Positions 26,924 to 33,093 of a DNA stretch of 33,093 nt are shown piece by piece. The notes beneath the pieces are model-generated. The model searched no databases. It was not told the DNA's origin and saw nothing but the letters and a program-made list of their open reading frames with translations. This DNA is from an uncultured Frankineae bacterium (GTDB lineage Bacteria > Actinomycetota > Actinomycetes > Mycobacteriales > SCTD01): the NCBI GenBank assembly GCA_902805805.1, contig CADCUE010000179.1:1-33093 (forward strand). Direction: 5' to 3'. The number at the start of each line of letters is the position of its first letter. Positions within the stretch are counted from its first letter, which is position 1. Position numbers and translations under genes: made by a program.

Positions 26924-27688
26924 GTGACCCTGCCCCCGCTCGCCGCCAACGCCTGGCTGCGCTGGGACGTGACGCGCCGACTCGTCCCACCCGCCGCTCG
27001 CACGGTCCTGGAGATCGGCTGCGGAGGCGGCGGCTTCGGCGCCCGCCTCAGCGTCGGGCGGGACTACCTCGGCGTCGAGCCGGACGAGACGTCGGCGGCG
27101 ACGGCCCGCGCGCGGGTCACCGCCGCAGGGTCCGGGGAGGTCCGTACGGGCACCGTCGAGGACGTCGTCGAGCCCGGCCGGCAGTTCGACCTCGTGTGCG
27201 CGTTCGAGGTGCTCGAGCACCTCGAGGACGACCGCGCGGCGCTGACCGCCTGGGTCGAGCGGGTGCGCCCCGGAGGCTGGCTGCTGCTGTCCACACCGGC
27301 GTTCGCGGACCGCTACGCCGCGTGGGACGAGGTCGTCGGCCACTACCGCCGCTACGAGCCGGACGCCGTGCGCCGCCTGCTCGAGGCGCAGGGGCTCGTC
27401 GACGTCGAGGTGGTCGTCTACGGCGCGCCGCTGGGCTTCCCGCTCGAGGCGGCCCGCAACGCGCTCGGCCGCCGCCGGTTGCGCTCGGTGCCGGAGGCGT
27501 CTGGTCCCGGCACGATGCAGCAGCTCACGAGCGCCAGCGGCCGGCTGTTCCAGCCGTCGGGGGCGCTCGGCGGGCTGCTGGCGCAGGTGGGCACGGCGCC
27601 GTTCCGGCTCCTGCAGCGACGCCTCCCCCGCTCCGGCACCGGGCTGGTCGCCCGCGGACGCCGCCCCGACGGCAGCAGCACGCCGTGA
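26924..27688 (+). CDS. Class I SAM-dependent methyltransferase, copy 2
   Basis: A 254-residue paralogue of the preceding gene, about two thirds identical by eye along its length: LPPLAANAWLRWDV at the start, VLEIGCGGGGFGARL as motif I, YLGVEPDE, FDLVCAFEVLEHLEDD, GGWLLLSTPAF, GHYRRYEPD, AARNALGRRRLRS and VGTAPFRLLQRR. All SAM-binding elements are intact, so both copies should be active. The GTG at 26924 matches the copy 1 start; a GTG at 26879 inside the copy 1 end would add 15 residues. 34 nt separate the genes. Its stop overlaps the start of the membrane protein gene (GTGA). Confidence 0.9.
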   Translation: MTLPPLAANAWLRWDVTRRLVPPAARTVLEIGCGGGGFGARLSVGRDYLGVEPDETSAATARARVTAAGSGEVRTGTVEDVVEPGRQFDLVCAFEVLEHLEDDRAALTAWVERVRPGGWLLLSTPAFADRYAAWDEVVGHYRRYEPDAVRRLLEAQGLVDVEVVVYGAPLGFPLEAARNALGRRRLRSVPEASGPGTMQQLTSASGRLFQPSGALGGLLAQVGTAPFRLLQRRLPRSGTGLVARGRRPDGSSTP

Positions 27689-29328
27689 GGGACCGCAGCC
27701 GCCGCATCCCCCTCACGGTCTGGGCGGTCACCGCCCTGCACGTCGGGCTGCTGCTGGTGTTCTCCGTGCTCTACCCGCCGTTCACCGCCTTCGACGAGCC
27801 GCAGCACGTCGACGCCGTCCTGTCGATCCGGCACGGCGACGGCTGGCCGGCGCCGCAGGAGCGGCAGCTGTCCGAGGGCATCGTGGCGGTGGCCACCCCG
27901 GTGCTGCGGGCGGCGACCGCCCTGCCCTTCACCGACGACCCCGTGCCCCCCCGCGACGAGCGCCCCTCGGTCGCCTCGCTCGGCGTGGAGCGCGACGCCG
28001 TCGGCCAGCCGCTGCCGAACCAGATCACCCAGCACCCGCCGCTCTACTACGGCGTCGAGGCCGCGGTCCTGGCGGTCGTCCCCGGCTCGCGGGACTGGCC
28101 GTACGACCGCACGGTCGCCGTCCTGCGGCTGCTCAGCGTGCTCATGATGGCGCCGCTGCCCCTGCTGGCCTGGGCCACGGCCCGCGCGCTGCAGGCCAGC
28201 CCGCTGGTGGGCGTCACCGCCGCCGTGCTCAGCGTCTCGGTGCCCCAGCTGCAGCGCGTCGGCGCCAGCGTCAACAACGACGCCGGCTACGTCCTGGGCT
28301 TCTCCGTGGCCGTGCTGCTGCTGACGCGCATCGCCATGGGCGACCTGCGCCGCCGGACGGTCGTCGGCGCCGGGATCGCCGTCGGGCTGGCGCTGCTGAC
28401 CAAGGGCTTCGCCCTGGCCCTGCCCCTCACCGTCGTCGCGGCCTTCCTCGCCGGCGGCCGGGCGGTCGCGCGGTCCCCGGTGCGGCAGGCCCCGTGGTGG
28501 CGGGCGGGTCTGCTGTGCCTGGTCGTCGCCTTCGTGGTCGGCGGCTGGTGGTGGCTGCGCAACCTGCTGGTGTACGGCGCGGTGCAGCCGCCCGGCTGGT
28601 CGATCGAGGCCTACCGGCGGGTGCTGGGCACCGTCCCTCGGCCTGAGGGCACCCCGGCGCCGCTGTCCGACTTCGTGGCAGGGACCTACGCACGCCTGAG
28701 CGAGCGGTTCTGGGGCGGGCTCGGCATCAACTACGGCGGTGGGGACACCTATCCCGACCTGCTCATCCACGTCCTGGTGGCAGGCACCGTGATCGGACTG
28801 GTCGCCGCCGTCGTCGGAGCGCGGCGCGGCCGGCTGGCCGTGCTCGCGGCCGTCCTGGTGCCGCTGGGCGCCACGCTCGGGATCGTCTGCTACGGGATCT
28901 GGAGCGGCTACACCTACAGCCTCGACTTCCCCGGCGCGCAGGGCCGTTACCTGTTCGGGTCGGTGACCGGCCTGGCCGCGGCGGGCGCGCTGGGCCTCAG
29001 CGTCCTGGCCGGCCCGGCCCGCCGGGTGCTCCCCGTCTTGGCGGCGCTGCTCGCCCTCGTCCTGCAGTCCGCGGGAATCGTCTCGGTCGTGCGGCACGCC
29101 TGGCTGCCGCTCTACGACGGCCGGCCGCGGCTGGAGCGCTACCGCGACGCGTTCGACGGCATCCTGCGCTGGTCGCCGTGGCCGCCGGAGGTCACCGGCA
29201 CGCTCTTCGCGCTCACGCCGCTCGTGGGCGCCGTCGTCCTTCTGCTTGCCGCGCGCTGGGCCTTCGTCCGGGACGAGGTCGCACCGGTGTCCGTGCCGGC
29301 GGCGGAGCCGGTTCCGGACCGCGTCTAG
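27685..29328 (+). CDS. DUF2142/GT-C type multi-pass membrane protein
   Basis: A 547-residue integral membrane protein with about 11-12 hydrophobic segments. The first periplasmic loop carries FTAFDEPQHVDAV, the acidic motif of GT-C glycosyltransferases, and QHPPLYYGVEA follows in the same loop; both are typical of DUF2142. GASVNNDAGYVLGF and LTKGFALALP mark later helices, and QGRYLF before the last helix group is another shared motif. Such proteins use polyprenyl-phosphate sugars at the outer face of the membrane. GTG start inside the stop of methyltransferase copy 2. It is the last gene of the GT4-MT-MT operon and is followed by a long non-coding region. Confidence 0.83.
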   Translation: MRDRSRRIPLTVWAVTALHVGLLLVFSVLYPPFTAFDEPQHVDAVLSIRHGDGWPAPQERQLSEGIVAVATPVLRAATALPFTDDPVPPRDERPSVASLGVERDAVGQPLPNQITQHPPLYYGVEAAVLAVVPGSRDWPYDRTVAVLRLLSVLMMAPLPLLAWATARALQASPLVGVTAAVLSVSVPQLQRVGASVNNDAGYVLGFSVAVLLLTRIAMGDLRRRTVVGAGIAVGLALLTKGFALALPLTVVAAFLAGGRAVARSPVRQAPWWRAGLLCLVVAFVVGGWWWLRNLLVYGAVQPPGWSIEAYRRVLGTVPRPEGTPAPLSDFVAGTYARLSERFWGGLGINYGGGDTYPDLLIHVLVAGTVIGLVAAVVGARRGRLAVLAAVLVPLGATLGIVCYGIWSGYTYSLDFPGAQGRYLFGSVTGLAAAGALGLSVLAGPARRVLPVLAALLALVLQSAGIVSVVRHAWLPLYDGRPRLERYRDAFDGILRWSPWPPEVTGTLFALTPLVGAVVLLLAARWAFVRDEVAPVSVPAAEPVPDRV

Positions 29329-30040
29329 AGGGCGGCCACAGGCCGAAGCAGGCGCCCCGCCGCGCCGGCGCGCCCAGGACGCTCCCGCGGTAGTCGCAGA
29401 ACCCCTCGTTCGTGAGACGGCAAGGCGCGCGTCGTCAGTTCGGGAGCCGTGCCGGTCGACGAGGGCTTACAGCGCCCCGTCCGTGCGCAAGCAGCCCGTC
29501 CAGCCCAGCAGCAGGGCTGCCTGCCATGTCGGCCAGACCTGCATCTCCCTAGTGGAGCGCTGTCACCGCGTGGCGTTCCGCCCGCATGCGGCGGAGTCGA
29601 CGCGAGCTCTCCGAGCCGCACAGGCTCCGGTAACTGCTCGTGACTAGGCACCTCATTCATCGTGACCACAGGCAGTGGCCACCGACAGGTCCACGGTCAA
29701 CAGCACCGGCCCGCACACCGACACGGCCAGCGCAGGTTTCGTCGCCTCGGTCGGGCCACCGGTGGCGCCGACGGCGTCCTGCGATCCGACCACCGCCGCC
29801 GCGTGCGCTGTAGGACGTCCGGCTAGCCGAGCGCAGGGTCCTGCGGAACGGCCACCGCCGTCGCGTCCGCCGTAGGACGCACCACCGAAGCCGGGCGCAA
29901 CGTCCTACGGAACGACAACCGGCGCCGCGTACGCCGAAGGACGCACCACAGTCCAGCGCGATGTCCTGCCAACCGGCCACCGCCGCCGCGCGCACCGGAG
30001 GACCCCCCACCCCAGCCCCCCTGCGGGCCGCGCCCGCCGC
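29329..30040. other. 712-nt intergenic region without a supported gene
   Basis: No frame here has a ribosome site, conserved motif or the third-position GC pattern of its neighbours. 29329-29775 contains a small stem (CAGCCC/GGGCTG, 29501-29519) and slightly more A/T-rich stretches around 29635-29690, but nothing identifiable. 29776-30006 holds the imperfect repeats described separately. It separates the plus-strand glycan operon from the minus-strand DAHP synthase gene, so it should hold the transcription ends of both. Confidence 0.7.
29776..30006. repeat. Imperfect tandem repeats of about 62 bp with inverted arms
   Basis: Units begin with GTCCTRC at 29776, 29838, 29902 and 29963 (spacings 62, 64 and 61 nt); the fourth is partial. 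Each unit also holds the complementary GTAGGAC or a variant about 30 nt later. The best pair is CCGTAGGACG (29870-29879) with CGTCCTACGG (29901-29910), a perfect 10-bp inverted repeat around 21 nt. Shared inner text includes ACCGCCGCCGCGT and GACGCACCAC. Confidence 0.75.
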
Positions 30041-31072
30041 CTACACCCGCCCGGTCGACCGCCCCAGCATCGGCGGCAGGTCGCGGCACGCCTGCGCCAG
30101 CGCGTCGAGCTCGTCGCCGTAGAGCGCCTGCGGGCCGTCGCACAGCGCCTGCGTCGGGTCGGCGTGGACGTCGACCATGACGGCGTCGGCGCCGACGGCG
30201 ATCGCGGCGCGGGCGAGCGGGACGACGAGCTCGCGCTTGCCGGCGCTGTGCGACGGGTCGACGACCACCGGCAGGTGGGACAGCGCGTGCACCATCGGCA
30301 CGGCGCTCACGTCGAGGGTGTTGCGGGTGGCGGTCTCGAAGGTCCGGATGCCGCGCTCGCACAGGACGATGTCGAGGTTGCCGCGCTGCGCGACGTACTC
30401 GGCGGCCATGAGCCACTCCTCGTACGTCGCCGCCAGCCCGCGCTTGAGCATCACCGGCTTGCGCACGCCGCCCACCGCCTGCAGGAGCGGGAAGTTCTGC
30501 ATGTTGCGCGTGCCGATCTGCAGCATGTCGGCGTACTGCACGACGACCTCGACGTCCTTGGGGTCGACGACCTCGGTCACGACCGGCAGGCCGGTGCGCT
30601 CGCGGGCCTCGGCCAGGATCTCCAGGCCCTTCTCACCCAGCCCCTGGAAGGCGTACGGGGAGGTGCGCGGCTTGTACGCGCCGCCCCGCAGCATGGTGGC
30701 GCCGGCCGCGACCGCCATGTCGGCGGCCTCGAAGGTCTGCTCGGCCGTCTCGACCGCGCACGGGCCGGCGATGAGCACGAAGGTGTCGGGCCCGATGTGC
30801 ACGTCGCCGCGCTCGCCGACGGTGACGACGGAGGCGTCGGGGTGGTGCTCGCGGCTGACCAGCTTGTAGGGCTTGGACACCCGGACGACGTCGACGACGC
30901 CCGGCATCGCCCGCAGGTTCAGGCCGCCGAAGGCGACCACGTCGCCGACCAGTCCCACGATCGTGCGGTGGATGCCACGGCTGACGAAGGCCGACCCGCC
31001 GGCGTGCTCGACCCGCGCGACGACGGCGTCGACGTCCTCGGGGGCGGCGCCGGGGCGCATGACGACGACCAT
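30041..31072 (-). CDS. aroF: 3-deoxy-7-phosphoheptulonate (DAHP) synthase, type I
   Basis: A 343-residue cytosolic enzyme that condenses phosphoenolpyruvate and erythrose-4-P, the first step of the shikimate pathway. Residues 1-70 are a ferredoxin-like regulatory domain (MVVVMRPGAAPEDVDAVV), as in Thermotoga-type enzymes, where it mediates feedback by Tyr or Phe. The barrel has IAGPCAVE (metal ligand Cys105), KPRTS (134-138), TEVVDP, LQIGTRNMQNF, MLKRG and DPSHSAGKR (His275). No chorismate mutase is fused. ATG 31072 is chosen over an upstream TTG-like start because GAGAGGA lies 5 nt before it. A strong hairpin precedes it by 24 nt. Confidence 0.95.
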   Translation of the reverse strand: MVVVMRPGAAPEDVDAVVARVEHAGGSAFVSRGIHRTIVGLVGDVVAFGGLNLRAMPGVVDVVRVSKPYKLVSREHHPDASVVTVGERGDVHIGPDTFVLIAGPCAVETAEQTFEAADMAVAAGATMLRGGAYKPRTSPYAFQGLGEKGLEILAEARERTGLPVVTEVVDPKDVEVVVQYADMLQIGTRNMQNFPLLQAVGGVRKPVMLKRGLAATYEEWLMAAEYVAQRGNLDIVLCERGIRTFETATRNTLDVSAVPMVHALSHLPVVVDPSHSAGKRELVVPLARAAIAVGADAVMVDVHADPTQALCDGPQALYGDELDALAQACRDLPPMLGRSTGRV

Positions 31073-31096
31073 GGGAGTCCTCTCGGCAAGCACAGG

Positions 31097-31120
31097 AGCC
31101 CCGGGCGCAGGCCCGGGGCT
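31097..31120. promoter_or_regulatory. Strong GC hairpin in the aroF leader
   Basis: AGCCCCGGGC and GCCCGGGGCT pair perfectly over 10 bp around a 4-nt loop. It lies 24 nt upstream of the aroF start. A TAGGCT hexamer at 31130-31135 on the minus strand would start transcription near 31123, placing the hairpin at the very 5' end of the mRNA. A role in attenuation or mRNA stability is possible. Confidence 0.5.
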
Positions 31121-31206
31121 ACCGGCCGGAGCCTACCCGGCAGCGCCCGCGCACAGGCCCTGGGGCCGGTGGGAGGCGCCCGCCCGCAGGTGGCACTGTG
31201 GGCGAC

Positions 31207-31854
31207 GTGACGACGCCCTTCGACCGGATCGGCGCCAGGAAGCGCGCGGCCGACCTCGGTGCCGACCGGCTGCCGCCGGGGCAGTACGTCCCGCGCGGCT
31301 GGCCGGTGCTGCACTACGGGCGCGTGCCGGTGTTCGACGAGGCCGCCTGGGACTTCACCGTCTGGGGGGCGACCGCCGACGGGCAGACCCGCGCGTGGGA
31401 CTGGGCCGGGTTCGGCGCCCTGCCCCGCGGCGAGGTGCAGGCCGACTTCCACTGCGTCACGAAGTTCTCGGTCTTCGACAACACGTGGACCGGCGTCCCG
31501 ACCTCGGTGCTGCTCGAGCAGGCGCCGCCGGCGCCGTCCGTCACCCACGTCATGGTCTGGGCGGAGTACGGCTACAGCGCCAACCTGCGGCTCGAGGACT
31601 TCGCCAGCGAGTCGGCGATGTTCGTGACCCACCGCGACGGCGAGCCGCTGACAACCGACCACGGAGCGCCCCTGCGCCTGGTCGTGCCGCACCTGTACGC
31701 CTGGAAGGGCCCCAAGTGGGCGCGGGGCGTGGAGTACCTCGAGCAGGACCGGCGCGGCTTCTGGGAGGAGCGGGGGTACCACAACCGCGCCGACCCGTGG
31801 CAGGAGCAGCGCTACAGCTACCAGGAGCGGCCGGGGGACGGGCCGGAGCCGTAG
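31207..31854 (+). CDS. Sulfite-oxidase-like molybdopterin-dependent oxidoreductase
   Basis: About 215 residues, one molybdopterin-binding domain of the sulfite oxidase/YedY fold. LPPGQYVPRGWPVLHYG opens the conserved region, WDFTVWG and DWAGFGALPRGEV follow, and DFHCVTKFS contains Cys83, the expected molybdenum ligand. VWAEYGYSANLRLEDF, PLRLVVPHLYAWKGPKWARGV and the C-terminal FWEERGYHNRADPW complete the family pattern. No Tat signal is seen, so the enzyme appears cytosolic, unlike MsrP/YedY. GTG 31207 is chosen; GTG 31198 three codons upstream is also possible. Its substrate is unknown. Convergent with the endonuclease IV gene, with 1 nt between the stops. Confidence 0.88.
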   Translation: MTTPFDRIGARKRAADLGADRLPPGQYVPRGWPVLHYGRVPVFDEAAWDFTVWGATADGQTRAWDWAGFGALPRGEVQADFHCVTKFSVFDNTWTGVPTSVLLEQAPPAPSVTHVMVWAEYGYSANLRLEDFASESAMFVTHRDGEPLTTDHGAPLRLVVPHLYAWKGPKWARGVEYLEQDRRGFWEERGYHNRADPWQEQRYSYQERPGDGPEP

Positions 31855-31855
31855 C

Positions 31856-32716
31856 TCACCCGTCCCGGAGCCCGCACAGCAGCTCGATGTCGCGCCGGTG
31901 GGTGCTCGCGTCGCCCGGTGTCTCGACCACCACCGGGACGCCGCGCGTCGCCGGGTGGCGGAACAGCTCGGCGAAGGCGTCCTTGCCGATGTGGCCCTCG
32001 CCGATCGCCTCGTGCCGGTCACGGGTGGAGCCGAGCGGGTCCTTCGAGTCGTTGGCGTGGACGAGCGCGAGCCGGCCCCGGCCGACGGCCTTGACCAGCG
32101 CGTCCAGCGTCTTCTTCATGCCGCCGGGGCTCGACACGTCGTGGCCGGCCGCGAACGCGTGGCAGGTGTCCAGGCAGACGCCGAGCATCTCGTGACGGTC
32201 GAGCTGGGCGAACCACGGCTCGAGCGCCTGCACCGTCGCGGCGAGCGCCTGGCCGCCGCCCGCGGTCGGCTCGACCAGCAGGCGCGGGCCGTCCGGGTCG
32301 GCGGCGTCGAGCACCGGGAGCAGCGCCGTCCGCAGCTGCGCCATCGCGTCGTCGCGGTGGGCGCCGGCGACGGCGCTGCCGGCGTGGACGACCACCCCGC
32401 GGGCGCCGATCGCCCGGCCGCGGGCAAGGGCGTGCTCGACCGCCGCGACCGACCTGGTCAGCGTCGCCTCGGTCGGGGAGCCGAAGTTCACCAGGTACGG
32501 CGCGTGGACGTAGACGGCCGTGCCGTCGTCCGCGCAGCGACCGCGGAACGCCTCGTCCTGGGCCGGGTCACCCGGGCTCGGCGCCCAGCCCCTCGGGTTG
32601 CTCACGAACACCTGCACCGCCCGCGCACCGATCTCCTGCGCGTACGTCAGGGCCTTGCCGAGGCCGCCGGACGTCGGGACGTGGGCACCGACGGCAGACG
32701 GCTTGCGGGGAGGCAC
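31856..32716 (-). CDS. nfo: Deoxyribonuclease IV (endonuclease IV, AP endonuclease)
   Basis: A 286-residue TIM-barrel enzyme that cuts DNA 5' of abasic sites in base-excision repair. All zinc ligands of the E. coli Nfo site are visible: HAPY (His71), VHAGS (His111), LVEPTAG (Glu148), LDTCHAF (Asp182, His185), VHANDSKDPLGS (His219), RDRHEA (Asp232, His234) and VVETPG (Glu264). Full length. GTG start 59 nt after the kinase stop on the same strand, so the two may be co-transcribed. It ends one base from the convergent sulfite-oxidase-like gene. Confidence 0.95.
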   Translation of the reverse strand: MPPRKPSAVGAHVPTSGGLGKALTYAQEIGARAVQVFVSNPRGWAPSPGDPAQDEAFRGRCADDGTAVYVHAPYLVNFGSPTEATLTRSVAAVEHALARGRAIGARGVVVHAGSAVAGAHRDDAMAQLRTALLPVLDAADPDGPRLLVEPTAGGGQALAATVQALEPWFAQLDRHEMLGVCLDTCHAFAAGHDVSSPGGMKKTLDALVKAVGRGRLALVHANDSKDPLGSTRDRHEAIGEGHIGKDAFAELFRHPATRGVPVVVETPGDASTHRRDIELLCGLRDG

Positions 32717-32775
32717 CGCGACAGCCTGCCACGTCCTACATCACACGTACCGTGACGGCACGGACACGCTACCGG

Positions 32776-33093
32776 TCAGAACACGTACATCGTCACGCGG
32801 GCGCCCTTGCGCACCTGCGCACCGGCATCGGGGTCGGTGGAGCGCACCCGGCCGGGACCCGGGATGGCGACCACCCGGACCGCCAGGCCCGCCGCCTCGA
32901 GGGCCTGCTCGGCGGCCTCGCGGTCCTGGCCCACGACGTCGGGCACGGTGACCAGCTCCGGTCCCTTGCTGACCTCCAGGAGCACCTCGGAGCCGCGCGG
33001 CGCACGGCCGGAGGACGGCGACTGGTCGGCGATCCGACCCTTCTCGACGTCCTCGGAGAAGACCTCGCCCACCTTCGGCGTGAAGCCGGCATC
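32776..33093 (-). CDS. PASTA-domain C-terminus of a probable Ser/Thr kinase (partial)
   Basis: The final 106 residues of a longer protein whose 5' end lies beyond the window. One complete PASTA repeat is seen (VTVPDVVGQDREAAEQALEA ... STDPDAGAQVRKGARVTMYVF), preceded by the second half of another (SEDVEKGRIADQSPSSGRAPRGSEVLLEVSKG). PASTA repeats bind peptidoglycan fragments and sit on the outer face of PknB/StkP-type kinases. The context, kinase then nfo then a DAHP synthase, recalls pknL next to aroG in M. tuberculosis, from memory. A penicillin-binding protein tail is the other option. A 5-bp stem (32750-32763) follows the stop. Confidence 0.85.
   Translation of the reverse strand, partial: DAGFTPKVGEVFSEDVEKGRIADQSPSSGRAPRGSEVLLEVSKGPELVTVPDVVGQDREAAEQALEAAGLAVRVVAIPGPGRVRSTDPDAGAQVRKGARVTMYVF

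Noticed and set aside
23668..29328. Horizontally acquired island or mobile element
   Set aside because: No integrase, transposase, terminal repeats or tRNA target is present, and base composition looks like the flanks by eye.
29246..29669. Overlapping open frames on both strands after the DUF2142 gene
   Set aside because: No ribosome site, no motif and no strand showing the strong third-position GC of real genes here.
29400..29700. tRNA or other classical structured RNA gene
   Set aside because: No cloverleaf, TTCRA loop or anticodon arm could be assembled; only short stems occur.
29776..30006. CRISPR array
   Set aside because: Repeats are imperfect over their whole length, there are no unique spacers of constant size, and no cas gene is nearby.
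29657..30416. Minus-strand frames repeating an Arg-rich CVLRRTRRR-like phrase
   Set aside because: The repeated phrase comes from translating the DNA repeat array; the frames also run into the DAHP synthase gene in a different frame.

Overview
The window is GC-rich, densely packed chromosomal DNA from an actinomycete (phylum Actinomycetota). The evidence is a WhiB2-type iron-sulfur regulator, the coenzyme F420 genes fbiC, fbiA and fbiB, a DUF3499 gene, many GTG starts, nine GTGA/ATGA gene overlaps, and -10 hexamers lying 6-8 nt before start codons (leaderless transcripts). The order DUF3499 - manB - SIS isomerase on one strand, metallopeptidase/whiB2, fbiA-fbiB, then mannose-1-P guanylyltransferase/rhamnosyltransferase resembles the Mycobacterium tuberculosis Rv3256c-Rv3265c neighbourhood as I remember it. 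Genus cannot be set; no tRNA, rRNA, IS element, phage gene or CRISPR array was seen.

Layout. (1) 1-1.75 kb: divergent SpoIIM/DUF95 (partial) and RDD membrane genes. (2) 1.8-6 kb: a canonical S-adenosylhomocysteine hydrolase (ahcY) translationally coupled to a MerR regulator, then a second, archaeal-type SahH paralogue whose catalytic residues are substituted, coupled to an unknown protein, with a hotdog thioesterase diverging from it. (3) 6-9.6 kb: minus-strand run DUF3499 - zinc ribbon - manB phosphomannomutase - Trm112-like - SIS PGI/PMI isomerase - 56-aa C2H2 finger. (4) 9.7-11.1 kb: Rv3259-like zincin-family gene, whiB2 with a clear promoter, and a coiled-coil protein. (5) 11.1-18.4 kb: F420 biosynthesis, with fbiC preceded by an acyltransferase-like membrane gene on the minus strand and SDR - XdhC-like - fbiA - fbiB on the plus strand. 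(6) 18.4-20.3 kb: AlkA-like glycosylase with a small membrane protein, and a histidine phosphatase. (7) 20.4-24.8 kb: minus-strand wall-glycan operon GT4 - GT2 rhamnosyltransferase-like - manC - DUF4032 kinase-like. (8) 25-29.3 kb: plus-strand GT4 - two tandem methyltransferase paralogues - DUF2142/GT-C membrane protein. (9) 29.3-30.0 kb: non-coding stretch with about 62-bp imperfect repeats. (10) 30.0-33.1 kb: type I DAHP synthase, sulfite-oxidase-like molybdoenzyme, endonuclease IV, and the PASTA end of a Ser/Thr kinase.

How the genes work together. SIS isomerase (fructose-6-P to mannose-6-P), ManB (to mannose-1-P) and ManC (to GDP-mannose) could form a complete GDP-mannose route feeding the glycosyltransferases. 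FbiC makes the deazaflavin Fo, FbiA attaches the phosphate-linked side chain, and FbiB adds glutamates and reduces dehydro-F420; the guanylyltransferase CofC/FbiD is not in the window. The most unusual points are the catalytically altered SahH paralogue with its coupled partner, the SDR and XdhC-like genes wired into the F420 operon, the duplicated methyltransferases, and the repeat array at 29.8-30.0 kb.
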